Positions 1 through 8,418 of a DNA stretch of 64,000 nt are shown piece after piece; within the stretch, counting starts at the first letter, position 1, and every line of letters begins with the position of its first letter. Origin of the DNA: Flavobacterium sp. YJ01 (GTDB taxonomy: Bacteria > Bacteroidota > Bacteroidia > Flavobacteriales > Flavobacteriaceae); NCBI RefSeq assembly GCF_029320955.1, contig NZ_CP119757.1, positions 2,976,001 to 3,040,000 of the forward strand, read 5' to 3'. Both the position numbers and the translations under genes were made by a program. The notes under the pieces are model-generated. The model worked only from the letters and a program-made list of their open reading frames with translations, ran no database searches and was not told where the DNA came from.

Positions 1-1094
1 AATTGACAACACAAATTGATCAAGCTAATTTTGATTTTTACAGCAAAACATTAAGAGGTGCAATTAAACAGCTTCCTGCTGAAGAAAGAGCATTAAATGT
101 GGTTAACGGAACAGTTGGTGAAGCTTTAGGAAAACTTTATGTTGAGAAAGTTTTTCCTGCTGAAGCAAAAACTAAGGCTGTTGACATGATTCATAATGTA
201 ATTACGGCATACCAAAACCGTATTAACAATTTAAGCTGGATGTCTAAAGACACAAAAGCAAAAGCTATTGAAAAGCTAAATAAAATTACGATCAAAGTGG
301 GATATCCTGATAAATGGAAAGACTATTCGGCTCTTGAGATTAAAAGTGTTGCAGAAGGTGGAAGCTATTTTGAAAATACTAAAAACTTAGCAAAATGGAA
401 CTTTAAGAAAAGCGTGGATAAATTGCCTAAACCAGTTGATAAAACAGAATGGCATATGTCTCCTCAAACGGTAAACGCTTATTACAATCCGTCTTACAAC
501 GAAATTGTATTTCCAGCTGCAATCTTACAACCGCCTTTCTACAATTACCAAGCTGACGAAGCGGTTAATTATGGTGGAATCGGAGCCGTAATCGGGCACG
601 AAATCTCTCACGGTTTTGACGATTCTGGAGCGCGTTACAATGCAGACGGAAATTTAGTTGACTGGTGGACAGAAGAAGACTTAAAACAATTTACAGCTTT
701 AGGAACTGCTTTAGCAAATCAATACAGTGCACTTGAGCCATTGCCAGGAGTACACGTTGACGGTAATTTTACTTTAGGTGAAAACATCGGAGATTTAGGT
801 GGAATTAATGCTGCTTACGACGGTCTGCAATTATACTTGAAAGAAAAAGGAAATCCAGGTTTAATCGACGGATTTACGCCAGAACAGCGTTTCTTTATTT
901 CTTGGGCAACGGTTTGGAGAACCAAAACTAGAGATGAAGCAATCAAAAATCAAGTAAAAACAGATCCTCACTCTCCAGGAATGTACAGAGCTTATGTGCC
1001 AATTCAAAATGTTGATGCTTTTTACAATGCTTTCAATATTAAAAAAGGTGATAAAATGTATGTTGAACCAGACAAACGAGTTAAAATCTGGTAA
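1..1094 (+). CDS. M13 family zinc metallopeptidase (neprilysin/PepO-like), 5' truncated by window edge
   Basis: C-terminal half of an M13 endopeptidase. These enzymes are exported and cleave short peptides in the periplasm or outside the cell. Only the last ~363 codons are present. The frame is open to the window start, so the TTG at position 3 is not a real start. The zinc motif HEISH (GHEISHGFDD), the substrate-binding NAYYNP segment, the third zinc ligand in GENIGDLGG and the C-terminal VKIW ending are all visible. It is a close paralogue of the complete gene at 1262-3322, and many stretches are nearly identical at nucleotide level. The gene ends in a hairpin terminator, so the pair need not be one transcript. 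Family certain; substrate unknown. Confidence 0.93.
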   Translation, partial: LTTQIDQANFDFYSKTLRGAIKQLPAEERALNVVNGTVGEALGKLYVEKVFPAEAKTKAVDMIHNVITAYQNRINNLSWMSKDTKAKAIEKLNKITIKVGYPDKWKDYSALEIKSVAEGGSYFENTKNLAKWNFKKSVDKLPKPVDKTEWHMSPQTVNAYYNPSYNEIVFPAAILQPPFYNYQADEAVNYGGIGAVIGHEISHGFDDSGARYNADGNLVDWWTEEDLKQFTALGTALANQYSALEPLPGVHVDGNFTLGENIGDLGGINAAYDGLQLYLKEKGNPGLIDGFTPEQRFFISWATVWRTKTRDEAIKNQVKTDPHSPGMYRAYVPIQNVDAFYNAFNIKKGDKMYVEPDKRVKIW

Positions 1095-1110
1095 TCAAAA
1101 TATAAAATAT

Positions 1111-1140
1111 AAAAACGACGCTAAATAAGCGTCGTTTTTT
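1111..1140 (+). terminator. Rho-independent terminator after the first M13 peptidase gene
   Basis: AAACGACGC and GCGTCGTTT arms around a short AT loop, followed by a T run. It lies 17 bases after the stop codon and before the second M13 gene. Confidence 0.85.
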
Positions 1141-1261
1141 GATTCATCTAAAAACAGAAAAATACGTTAGATATATTTTTAGATTAATTATTCGAAAATT
1201 TTAACATAGAGTTAGAAATAATAACAATATGTTTGTAAATATACTAAAACACTAAATAAAA

Positions 1262-3322
1262 ATGATTAAAAAGCTTTCTAAACCTATGTTTTGTGTGGTT
1301 TCTGCAATGTTATCGTTAACAGCAGTACAGGCGCAAAATGCAAAGCCAAAGGAACCAGGAATTAATGTTTCTAACATGGATCCTAAAGTTAGTGCTAGCC
1401 AAGATTTTTTCCGTTATGTAAACGGTGCCTGGTTAGATAAAACAGAAATTCCAAGTGATCGTAATTCTTGGGGAAGTTTCAATGAACTTCGTCAAAAAAC
1501 AGATAACGACGCACTTGCTATTTTAAAAGCCGCTTCTAAAGATCCGAAGTATAAATCTAACACAGATCAGGGTAAAGCAATTGCTTTATTCAATACTATT
1601 TTAGATACTGTTGGAAGAAACAAAAGAGGAGTTACACCGCTTCAGCCTTATTTGAAGAAAATCGACGCTATTAAAAATGTTGCAGATCTTCAGAATTATA
1701 TCACTGAAATGCAACTTGCAGGCGGCTCTGGTTTTTTTGGAGTTTACGTTGGAGCTGATGCTAAAAACAGTAATAAAAATTCGGTAACATTAAGTCCAGG
1801 TGGTTTAGGATTATCTGATAAAGATTACTACAATTCAGACGACAAAGATTCTAAAGAAAAACGTGAGAAATATGAAGTACACGTTGCTAGAATGTTACAA
1901 TACATTGGAGAATCTCCAGCAAAAGCAAAAGAAAGTGCAAAACAAATTTTAGCTTTAGAAGTTGAAATGTCTTCACCACGATTAGATCGTGTAGAAAGAA
2001 GAGACAGAAGAAAACAATACAATCCAACAGCTGTTGCAGATTTGAAAAAGAATACGCCTTCTATTCAATGGGAGAAATATTTCGCAGGAATCGGAATGGC
2101 AAAATTAGATACTGTAAACGTTGCACAGCCTCGCTACATGATCGCTTTAGAAAAAACGTTTACAGAAAAGAAAGTAGAAGCTTGGAAAGAATATTTGAAA
2201 TGGTCGTTGCTTAACAAAACGGCTTCAACTTTAACGACAGATATTGAAAATGCAAACTTCGATTTTTACGGAAAAACCTTAACAGGAGCTTTAAAACAGC
2301 GTCCGCGTGAAGAAGTTGCATTACAAGTAATCAACGGAGCAACAGGAGAAGCTTTAGGGAAATTATATGTAGAAAAACTATTTCCAGCTGAAGCGAAAGA
2401 AAAAGCGAAAGATATGATTGCTAATGTAATGTTAGCTTATGAAAACAGAATCAACGCTTTGCCTTGGATGTCAAAAGAGACTAAAGTAAAAGCAATTGAG
2501 AAGCTAAAAAAATTGACCGTTAAGATTGGTTATCCGGATAAATGGAAAGATTATTCTAAACTAGAACTTAAAAATGTAAATGAAGGCGGAACTTATTTTG
2601 ATAACATGAAAAATTTATCAAAATGGGCTTATTCTGAAAACTTAGCAAAACTAGGAAAACCAGTTGATAAAACAGAGTGGGGAATGTCTCCGCAAACGGT
2701 TAACGCTTATTTTAATCCTTCATACAACGAAATTGTATTCCCAGCAGCAATTTTACAACCGCCTTTCTATAATTATCAAGCTGACGAAGCGGTAAATTAT
2801 GGTGGTATTGGAGCTGTAATCGGACACGAAATCTCTCACGGTTTTGATGATTCTGGAGCTCGTTACAATGCTGACGGAAATTTAGTTGATTGGTGGACAC
2901 CAGAAGACTTAAAACAATTTACAGCTCTTGGAGGACAGTTGGCTGCGCAATACAGCGCTTTAGAACCGCTTCCTGGAATCTTTGTAGATGGTAAATTTAC
3001 ATTAGGAGAAAACATTGGAGATTTAGGCGGAACTAATGCTGCTTATGACGGTTTACAGTTGTATTTGAAAAAACACGGAAATCCAGGTTTAATCGACGGA
3101 TTTACTCCAGAGCAGCGTTTCTTTATTTCTTGGGCAACGGTTTGGAGAACAAAATCTCGTGATGAAGCTATTAAAAGTCAAGTTAAAACAGATCCGCACT
3201 CTCCAGGAATGTACAGAGCGGTTGTGCCAATTAAAAACTTAGACTCTTTTTACGAAGCTTTCGGAATCAAAAAAGGAGATCCTATGTATTTAGAACCTGA
3301 AAAAAGGGTTAAAATCTGGTAA
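1262..3322 (+). CDS. M13 family zinc metallopeptidase (neprilysin/PepO-like)
   Basis: Complete 686-residue M13 endopeptidase, the normal length for bacterial PepO/neprilysin homologues. Residues 1-24 form a signal peptide (hydrophobic run ending AVQA-Q), so the protein is exported. The N-terminal M13 domain starts near residue 40 (DFFRYVNGAWL). The catalytic domain has NAYFNPSYNE near 481, the zinc motif H522-E523-I-S-H526 and the third ligand E583 in GENIGDLGG. The protein ends in VKIW. It likely degrades oligopeptides outside the inner membrane. It is a tandem paralogue of the gene at the window start. A strong hairpin follows the stop. The specific substrate cannot be read from sequence. 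Confidence 0.96.
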   Translation: MIKKLSKPMFCVVSAMLSLTAVQAQNAKPKEPGINVSNMDPKVSASQDFFRYVNGAWLDKTEIPSDRNSWGSFNELRQKTDNDALAILKAASKDPKYKSNTDQGKAIALFNTILDTVGRNKRGVTPLQPYLKKIDAIKNVADLQNYITEMQLAGGSGFFGVYVGADAKNSNKNSVTLSPGGLGLSDKDYYNSDDKDSKEKREKYEVHVARMLQYIGESPAKAKESAKQILALEVEMSSPRLDRVERRDRRKQYNPTAVADLKKNTPSIQWEKYFAGIGMAKLDTVNVAQPRYMIALEKTFTEKKVEAWKEYLKWSLLNKTASTLTTDIENANFDFYGKTLTGALKQRPREEVALQVINGATGEALGKLYVEKLFPAEAKEKAKDMIANVMLAYENRINALPWMSKETKVKAIEKLKKLTVKIGYPDKWKDYSKLELKNVNEGGTYFDNMKNLSKWAYSENLAKLGKPVDKTEWGMSPQTVNAYFNPSYNEIVFPAAILQPPFYNYQADEAVNYGGIGAVIGHEISHGFDDSGARYNADGNLVDWWTPEDLKQFTALGGQLAAQYSALEPLPGIFVDGKFTLGENIGDLGGTNAAYDGLQLYLKKHGNPGLIDGFTPEQRFFISWATVWRTKSRDEAIKSQVKTDPHSPGMYRAVVPIKNLDSFYEAFGIKKGDPMYLEPEKRVKIW

Positions 3323-3340
3323 TTTTTTTATTGTATAATA

Positions 3341-3379
3341 TAAAAAGGGCAGTTTCAATTTTGAGACAGCCCTTTTTTT
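3341..3379. terminator. Hairpin terminator after second M13 peptidase
   Basis: AAAAGGGC and GCCCTTTT arms flank an inner hairpin (GTTTCA / TGAGAC) and a T run follows. The inner part resembles the loops of the hairpins at 3616-3650 and 33214-33251. Confidence 0.85.
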
Positions 3380-3393
3380 CTGCAATATTAATC

Positions 3394-3569
3394 TGTTCCG
3401 TAGGAACATCTGGTCGGTAGAAAAATTTATAATATTTGATGTTTTACGTTCCGTAGGAACGTTTGATTGTGGTTTTGTATTTTAACGATATGATTATCAA
3501 ACGTTCCTACGGAACGTAAATACGGCTTGTCAACATTTTTTCTACCGACGAAACATTCCTACGGAATGA
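3394..3569. repeat. Family A compound inverted repeat, copy 1 (~176 bp)
   Basis: Two nested inverted arm pairs. The outer arms carry TTCCGTAGGAAC plus GGTCGGTAGAAAA on the left and TTTTCTACCGAC plus ATTCCTACGGAAT on the right. The inner arms carry ACGTTCCGTAGGAACGT on the left and ACGTTCCTACGGAACGT on the right. Each TTCCGTAGGAA unit is itself palindromic. A second copy with the same order lies at 33262-33439, also between convergent genes and just after a terminator. No coding capacity seen. Confidence 0.85.
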
Positions 3570-3615
3570 TATTTAGATATGAAAAATGAAAAACGAGAAT
3601 ATATTAATTACAACA

Positions 3616-3650
3616 AAAAGTGCTATCTCAATTTTGAGATAGCACTTTTA
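3616..3650. terminator. Bidirectional terminator between M13 peptidase and cytochrome c genes
   Basis: A 15-bp perfect stem (AAAAGTGCTATCTCA and its complement) around an ATTT loop, with A and T tracts on both sides, so it can work on either strand. It lies 21 bases after the cytochrome stop codon. Confidence 0.85.
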
Positions 3651-3671
3651 ATATTTATAAAAAAACAATAA

Positions 3672-4070
3672 TTATTTTAAATGACTATAAATGTAAGTTT
3701 CAATAGCTTTCAGTTCTCCATCAGACATTGCCTGAGTGATTGCAAAATTGGTTTTCATAACCTCAAACTGACTCGGATCGACAATTGGTTCAGCATTTCC
3801 TTTTAAGAAATTAACCATATTACCATTTTTATCTTTATAGATTTGGGCAATTTCTTTAATGCTTGGTCCAATCACTTTTTGATCTGGCTGATGGCATGCA
3901 AAGCAATTTCCTGTTCCTTCAAAAAGTTGTTTTCCTAATTCTTCTGGTGTTTTGGCTTTCGCCGATTCTCCTTCAGAATATGTTTCGTTTGTCTGATCTG
4001 TTTTTTCAGAACCCTCTTTTTTACAAGAGGCAAAAGCTAAAACAGCAGCTAAAAATACTGCTTTATTCAT
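3672..4070 (-). CDS. Cytochrome c family lipoprotein
   Basis: 132-residue single-heme c-type cytochrome. It has a short lipoprotein signal ending in AFASC (C16), so it should be lipid-anchored and exported. A charged linker follows, then the heme-binding motif C56-F-A-C59-H60, with a downstream methionine region (MKTNFAITQAM) that can supply the axial ligand. Size and layout match small electron-carrier cytochromes of the c551/c552 type. It lies 10 bases after the gene at 4081-4995 and close to hemB, so heme supply and a heme protein may be co-transcribed. The electron partner is unknown. Confidence 0.85.
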   Translation of the reverse strand: MNKAVFLAAVLAFASCKKEGSEKTDQTNETYSEGESAKAKTPEELGKQLFEGTGNCFACHQPDQKVIGPSIKEIAQIYKDKNGNMVNFLKGNAEPIVDPSQFEVMKTNFAITQAMSDGELKAIETYIYSHLK

Positions 4071-4080
4071 ATTTTAATTA

Positions 4081-4995
4081 TTATTTCATTGCTTCAAATT
4101 TGTAGCCATTGTAAAGTAATTTTGCTACAATTTGTTTTTCAAGTAAATCTTTATCTCCTTTAGAAAAAGAAAGATTAATTTTTTCTGTATCAGTAAGAGT
4201 TCCTTTTAAAGGGAAATATTTATTGTCGGCAGTAATTATTTCGTCTTTAATGTTTTTACCCGTTTTCGGATTAGCATAACCTGTTTTAGTAGCATACCAA
4301 CCACCAATTTCTCTAACTCTTGTTTGTTCTCTGTTGTTATTATCAACTTCAGTGTAGATTGAGTTTACCTTGTAAACTAAACTAGGAGGCCAATTTGCCA
4401 TGAAAGTAATATTTTGTTTTACCACATCACCGATTTTTACATAATCTTGAACCATTCCGTTTTCCTTTAAAACTTCTTGTTTTTGGTAAATGATTCCGTC
4501 TGTAACTTTTATACGTAAAGCAGCCATAGCATCCATTTCAGTTTTTATCTGATCATTCGTTTTTTGATTGGCATCTGCAATTACTTTTTGAATATCAGTT
4601 GGCGTTCCATTTATGAATTCCAAAACACCTTTTTCATCAATTCCTGCCGAACTGATAAATTTGTATTTGTCATTGCAAACGCTGGCAACAATCGTTTTCT
4701 GAAAACTTAAACCTTGATCTTTACCATAATCAGCTACTTCATTTGTTTTACCGTTACTTAAATCAGTAAGAACTGACCAATAGAATGTTGATCCGTCTGC
4801 CATTAAAGCACTTTTTCTTTCTATAGAAAAGATCGGTCTGTTGTCTAAAGACAAGATTTTGTAATTTACTTTTACTTTGTCCAGAATGGCAACCTCAGTT
4901 CCATCAATGCTAATTTTGTCTTTTTTAAATTTAATTTCTTGTGCTACAGAGCTTAAGCCAGCAGCCATCATAACAGTAAGTAATAGATTTTTCAT
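4081..4995 (-). CDS. Conserved secreted protein of unknown function
   Basis: 304 residues with a cleavable signal peptide (hydrophobic residues 3-17, then SVAQE). The rest is hydrophilic and lysine-rich, without membrane segments, a recognised domain or clustered catalytic residues. It sits 52 bases after hemB and 10 bases before the cytochrome c gene on the same strand, which suggests a shared transcript. No function is proposed. Confidence 0.7.
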   Translation of the reverse strand: MKNLLLTVMMAAGLSSVAQEIKFKKDKISIDGTEVAILDKVKVNYKILSLDNRPIFSIERKSALMADGSTFYWSVLTDLSNGKTNEVADYGKDQGLSFQKTIVASVCNDKYKFISSAGIDEKGVLEFINGTPTDIQKVIADANQKTNDQIKTEMDAMAALRIKVTDGIIYQKQEVLKENGMVQDYVKIGDVVKQNITFMANWPPSLVYKVNSIYTEVDNNNREQTRVREIGGWYATKTGYANPKTGKNIKDEIITADNKYFPLKGTLTDTEKINLSFSKGDKDLLEKQIVAKLLYNGYKFEAMK

Positions 4996-5047
4996 ATATT
5001 ATAGTTTAGATTTGTTGCGCTAAAATATATGTTTTTTTTGTAATTAA

Positions 5048-6040
5048 TTACTTATTTAAAAATATTGCCGCTTCTTTCGCAAAATAAGTTGTTATGATAC
5101 TTGCACCTGCACGTTTAATGCAATATAATTGCTCTATCATGATTTTGTCGTGATCCAGCCATCCGCGTTCTGCGGCCGCTTTTACCATGGCATATTCGCC
5201 AGAAACTTGGTAAACAGAAACAGGAACATGCACTTTGTCTTTAATTTCGCGAACAATATCCAAATATGCAATTCCTGGTTTTACCATTACAATATCTGCA
5301 CCTTCTTCAACATCTAATAAAGCTTCGCGAATTCCTTCAATTCGATTAGCATAATCCATTTGATATGTCTTTTTGTCTTTTGGAATATCTTGAGAATCAA
5401 CTGGTGCAGAATCCAAAGCATCGCGGAAAGGACCGTAAAAAGCAGAAGCATATTTAGCGCTGTAACTCATAATTCCAACATTATGATGTCCGTTTTCTTC
5501 CAATGCTTGTCTGATTTTCAGAACTCTTCCGTCCATCATATCGCTTGGAGCAACGAAATCAGCACCAGCTTCAGCATGGCTTAAACTCATTCTTGTTAGA
5601 GCATCAACAGTTGCATCGTTCAATAATTGACCATTTTCGATGATTCCGTCGTGGCCGTAAATTGAATATGGATCTAAAGCAACGTCTGGCATTACAATCA
5701 TTTCCGGAACAGCGTCTTTTATAGCGCGGATAGTTTGTTGCATTAAACCATCTTTATTCCAAGCTTCAGTTCCTTTGTTGTCTTTTAAATTTTCCGATAC
5801 TTTTACATAAATATTCACCGCTCTGATTCCTAAATCCCAAGCTTCTTTTACTTCTTTGATTGTGTTGTCTAAAGAATGACGGTAGATTCCAGGCATCGAA
5901 GGAATAGCCGATTTTACATCTTTTCCTTCTGCAACAAACATTGGAAGCATAAAATCTTGTGGACTCAAACTGGTTTCGCGAACTAAAGAACGAATAGATT
6001 CATTGGTTCTCAAACGGCGATTTCTTTGTAATGGAAACAT
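5048..6040 (-). CDS. hemB: Porphobilinogen synthase (delta-aminolevulinate dehydratase)
   Basis: Condenses two 5-aminolevulinate molecules to porphobilinogen in the cytosol. The 330-residue length is typical. The N-terminal QRNRRLRTNESIR signature is present. The two active-site lysines are K196 (SYSAKYAS) and K254 (MVKPG), which forms the Schiff base. The segment DVALDPYSIYGHDG (about 119-132) has aspartates where zinc-dependent enzymes have cysteines, as expected for the magnesium-type HemB. It is separated from the main hem run by the aldolase and an outer-membrane protein gene. A TAACTTTG -7 box lies ~107 bases upstream. Confidence 0.97.
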   Translation of the reverse strand: MFPLQRNRRLRTNESIRSLVRETSLSPQDFMLPMFVAEGKDVKSAIPSMPGIYRHSLDNTIKEVKEAWDLGIRAVNIYVKVSENLKDNKGTEAWNKDGLMQQTIRAIKDAVPEMIVMPDVALDPYSIYGHDGIIENGQLLNDATVDALTRMSLSHAEAGADFVAPSDMMDGRVLKIRQALEENGHHNVGIMSYSAKYASAFYGPFRDALDSAPVDSQDIPKDKKTYQMDYANRIEGIREALLDVEEGADIVMVKPGIAYLDIVREIKDKVHVPVSVYQVSGEYAMVKAAAERGWLDHDKIMIEQLYCIKRAGASIITTYFAKEAAIFLNK

Positions 6041-6146
6041 ATAGATTTAAATTTAGATTTTAGATTTTAGAATGATTAATTCTTGTCTCTAAAATGAAGT
6101 TTTGTTTTTTCTTTTTTGAAGTTTTATTACTTTTTTATAAGTGGTG

Positions 6147-6154
6147 CAAAGTTA
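6147..6154 (-). promoter_or_regulatory. Possible -7 box for hemB
   Basis: TAACTTTG on the minus strand fits the Bacteroidota TAnnTTTG element. No TTG box was found at the usual 17-19 base spacing, so this is tentative. Confidence 0.35.
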
Positions 6155-6295
6155 TAGAAAAAGGAACAAAATAAGGCGTTTAGGGTATTGTAGAATGAGT
6201 TAATATTATCTAAAATTTTTTTATTTGAAGTAGATTTTTAAAGATTGTGAAAATCTTATTTTTAAATAAGCTTGAATATTACAAATGGAAAGATA

Positions 6296-6327
6296 AAAAG
6301 CCCAAAAAAATTATTTGTGGGCTTTTT
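6296..6327. terminator. Terminator after the class I aldolase gene
   Basis: AAAAAGCCCA and TGGGCTTTTT arms around an AT-rich loop, in the 309-base gap between the aldolase and hemB. The A and T tracts make it bidirectional. The rest of the gap is AT-rich without visible coding. Confidence 0.8.
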
Positions 6328-6349
6328 AATTTTATCAAAAAACAAGTTT

Positions 6350-7246
6350 TTACGAAATCGAAGCGTCATAAATTTCTTGAATAGATTTCCCAATTTGATT
6401 ATTAAAATCAGCATCTGACTGGTCTGCAGTTAATCCTTCAGATAATGCTCTTGAAAAGCTAGCAATTAATCCGTGGTTTTCTGCGAGTTTTTCATTGGCT
6501 TCTTCTCTAGAATATCCTCCAGAAAGCGCCACTACGCGTACCACATGAGAATCGGACATCAAATCGCTATAAAAATTTGGCAACGTTGGAATAGAAAGTT
6601 TCAGCATCACTTTTACATCTTTATCCAATAAATCAAGCTGTTTTTTGATTTCTTCCTTTAAAATTTCTTCTGATTTTTCTTTATCAGAACTGTAAATATC
6701 AATTTCAGGCTCAATAATCGGAATTAGTCCTTTGTCGAAAATTTGTTTGCCAACTTCAAACTGCTGTTTTACTATTTCTCGAATTCCTTCTGGATTGGCT
6801 TCTTTTATTACAGAACGCATTTTGGTTCCAAAGATATTTCGTTCTACAGCTCGATCTAATAATTCATTTAGATTTGAAATGGGTTTCATTAATTGAACTC
6901 CGTTTGCAAGTTCAGCAAGACCTTTGTCTACTTTTAGAAACGGAATAATATGCTTTTTCTCCCATAAATAATCAGCAGTCCATTGTCCGTCAATTTTACG
7001 ATCCATTGTGTTTTCAAACAAAATGGCACCTAAAATATGTGTGCTGTCAAAAGAAGGACTTTTAATAATTCGAGTTCTCATTTCATGCACAATCGTATAC
7101 ATTTCTTCTTCGTTCGAATATTGATTTTCTTGTACACCATATTGTAGTAATGCTTTTGGTGTACTTCCGCCGCTTTGGTCTAGTGCCGCAATAAAACCTT
7201 TTCCAGAATGCATGAGATTTAACTGCTCTTTGTTCACATTTGCCAT
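6350..7246 (-). CDS. fda: Class I fructose-bisphosphate aldolase
   Basis: Schiff-base aldolase that reversibly cleaves fructose-1,6-bisphosphate into two triose phosphates. The N-terminal block [19 protein letters not shown] matches the compact class I aldolases of the staphylococcal Fda type, and the length (298 residues from the chosen start) fits. The catalytic lysine is expected in VMLKLSIP. The frame is open for 14 more codons upstream, but ATG at 7246 (MANVNKEQL) starts the conserved protein. It lies inside the heme region with its own terminator, so a role in heme synthesis is not implied. Confidence 0.92.
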   Translation of the reverse strand: MANVNKEQLNLMHSGKGFIAALDQSGGSTPKALLQYGVQENQYSNEEEMYTIVHEMRTRIIKSPSFDSTHILGAILFENTMDRKIDGQWTADYLWEKKHIIPFLKVDKGLAELANGVQLMKPISNLNELLDRAVERNIFGTKMRSVIKEANPEGIREIVKQQFEVGKQIFDKGLIPIIEPEIDIYSSDKEKSEEILKEEIKKQLDLLDKDVKVMLKLSIPTLPNFYSDLMSDSHVVRVVALSGGYSREEANEKLAENHGLIASFSRALSEGLTADQSDADFNNQIGKSIQEIYDASIS

Positions 7247-7324
7247 AATAATGAATTTTAGTTTTGTAAATCCATGTAATTTAAGCAATTTTTACAACTT
7301 ATTGATTATGAGATTGTAGATTTA

Positions 7325-8263
7325 TTAAAGTCCGATTTTCTCATTTACTTTGTCATAAACTTCTTTTACCTTTTTGGGAGGATCAAATCGATAACCCGCA
7401 GAAAGTTTTAAGGTTGCGATATGATCATTTAATCTTGGATCAACTTTATCGTCTTGAGCAAAACTAATGGTATTTAAAGTCGCAAAAACGAAAAAACGGT
7501 CTTTGTTGTAAGCTAATTTTAAATTGAAATCGGCTTGATAGAGTGCCGAAGTTTCTTTGTCAATAACATTTAAGCCAGCACCTAAAGCCAGTCCTGCTCC
7601 AATTAAAACACGGTCACTAATTACAAAATTATAGAAATAAGAAGGAGCGAGCGTAAACACATAAATATCTCCAGGCGACGAATCTTTTGTATTTACATCC
7701 AAATTCGTGTAATAAAATGAGAAGGTCGGAATAAAACTTCCAGAACTTTTTGTCTGCCATTCGTTTTGACTTACCAGCGTTTTAAAAGAAAATTTATCAT
7801 TAAAAACGTAAGCTGTTGATCCGCCGATTTTCATAGTCCGCATATCGGGTAGCTGTGCCGTAAAACTATCTTCGCTGATATAAAAGCCTTTTTGATTGAT
7901 GAAGGTGAACGACTGCATCCATTTTTTGAAATAAAAACGGGTGTTGAAATTAAAATGTTTAGAATGCGAATCACCTTTATTCTGACTCAGAAATTTGGGA
8001 GCAAAACCAATACCGACATCAATGATTTTATAATTTAAGTTGAAACCAATCTGCTCTCTTCGATTTGGAATCAAATTGAAATACATTTTTGGATCTGTAT
8101 TATCCGAAGCAATCTGAAAACTATTGGAAGTGTCTAAATAATAAATACTTGCCGTAATTTTATCATTATAAGATTTAAAATACGGATTTCGTAGAGAATC
8201 GTTTTGGGCGAAACATCCAAAAATGCTGGTGAAGAATGTGATATAAATTTTTTTTAAACACAT
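7325..8263 (-). CDS. Putative outer-membrane beta-barrel protein
   Basis: 312 residues: a short signal peptide (FFTSIFGCFAQ), then many alternating aromatic/polar strands (for example FNFNTRFYFKKW and NLKLAYNKDRFFVFATL). This fits an outer-membrane barrel of about ten or more strands. It may belong to one of the DUF families of Bacteroidota barrels, but I cannot name it with confidence. The start codon is unusual. ATG 8263 lies inside the left arm of a dispersed inverted repeat (8256-8396), so the first codons (MCL) come from repeat DNA. The natural start may once have been just before KKIYI. Confidence 0.65.
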   Translation of the reverse strand: MCLKKIYITFFTSIFGCFAQNDSLRNPYFKSYNDKITASIYYLDTSNSFQIASDNTDPKMYFNLIPNRREQIGFNLNYKIIDVGIGFAPKFLSQNKGDSHSKHFNFNTRFYFKKWMQSFTFINQKGFYISEDSFTAQLPDMRTMKIGGSTAYVFNDKFSFKTLVSQNEWQTKSSGSFIPTFSFYYTNLDVNTKDSSPGDIYVFTLAPSYFYNFVISDRVLIGAGLALGAGLNVIDKETSALYQADFNLKLAYNKDRFFVFATLNTISFAQDDKVDPRLNDHIATLKLSAGYRFDPPKKVKEVYDKVNEKIGL

Positions 8264-8396
8264 AGAAACATAGGTTTTAGATAATTTGAAAAAGACATTT
8301 CACTCAAAATAAATCACATAGAAGTATGTGAAAAAATCATGATTTTCTAAAATCAGCTCTAAGATAGGTCATTAAATCTATGTTTCTATGTGTTAA
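8256..8396. repeat. Family B inverted-repeat element, copy 1 (~141 bp)
   Basis: The outer arms are AAACACATAGAAACATAG (8256-8273) and CTATGTTTCTATGTGTT (8378-8394). Inside are a CATTTCACT motif and a smaller CACATA/TATGTG hairpin. The same plan recurs at 24931-25070 and 45838-45969. The left arm overlaps the start codon of the neighbouring outer-membrane protein gene. Confidence 0.85.
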
Positions 8397-8418
8397 ATAA
8401 AATTTTAATCATTTATAA

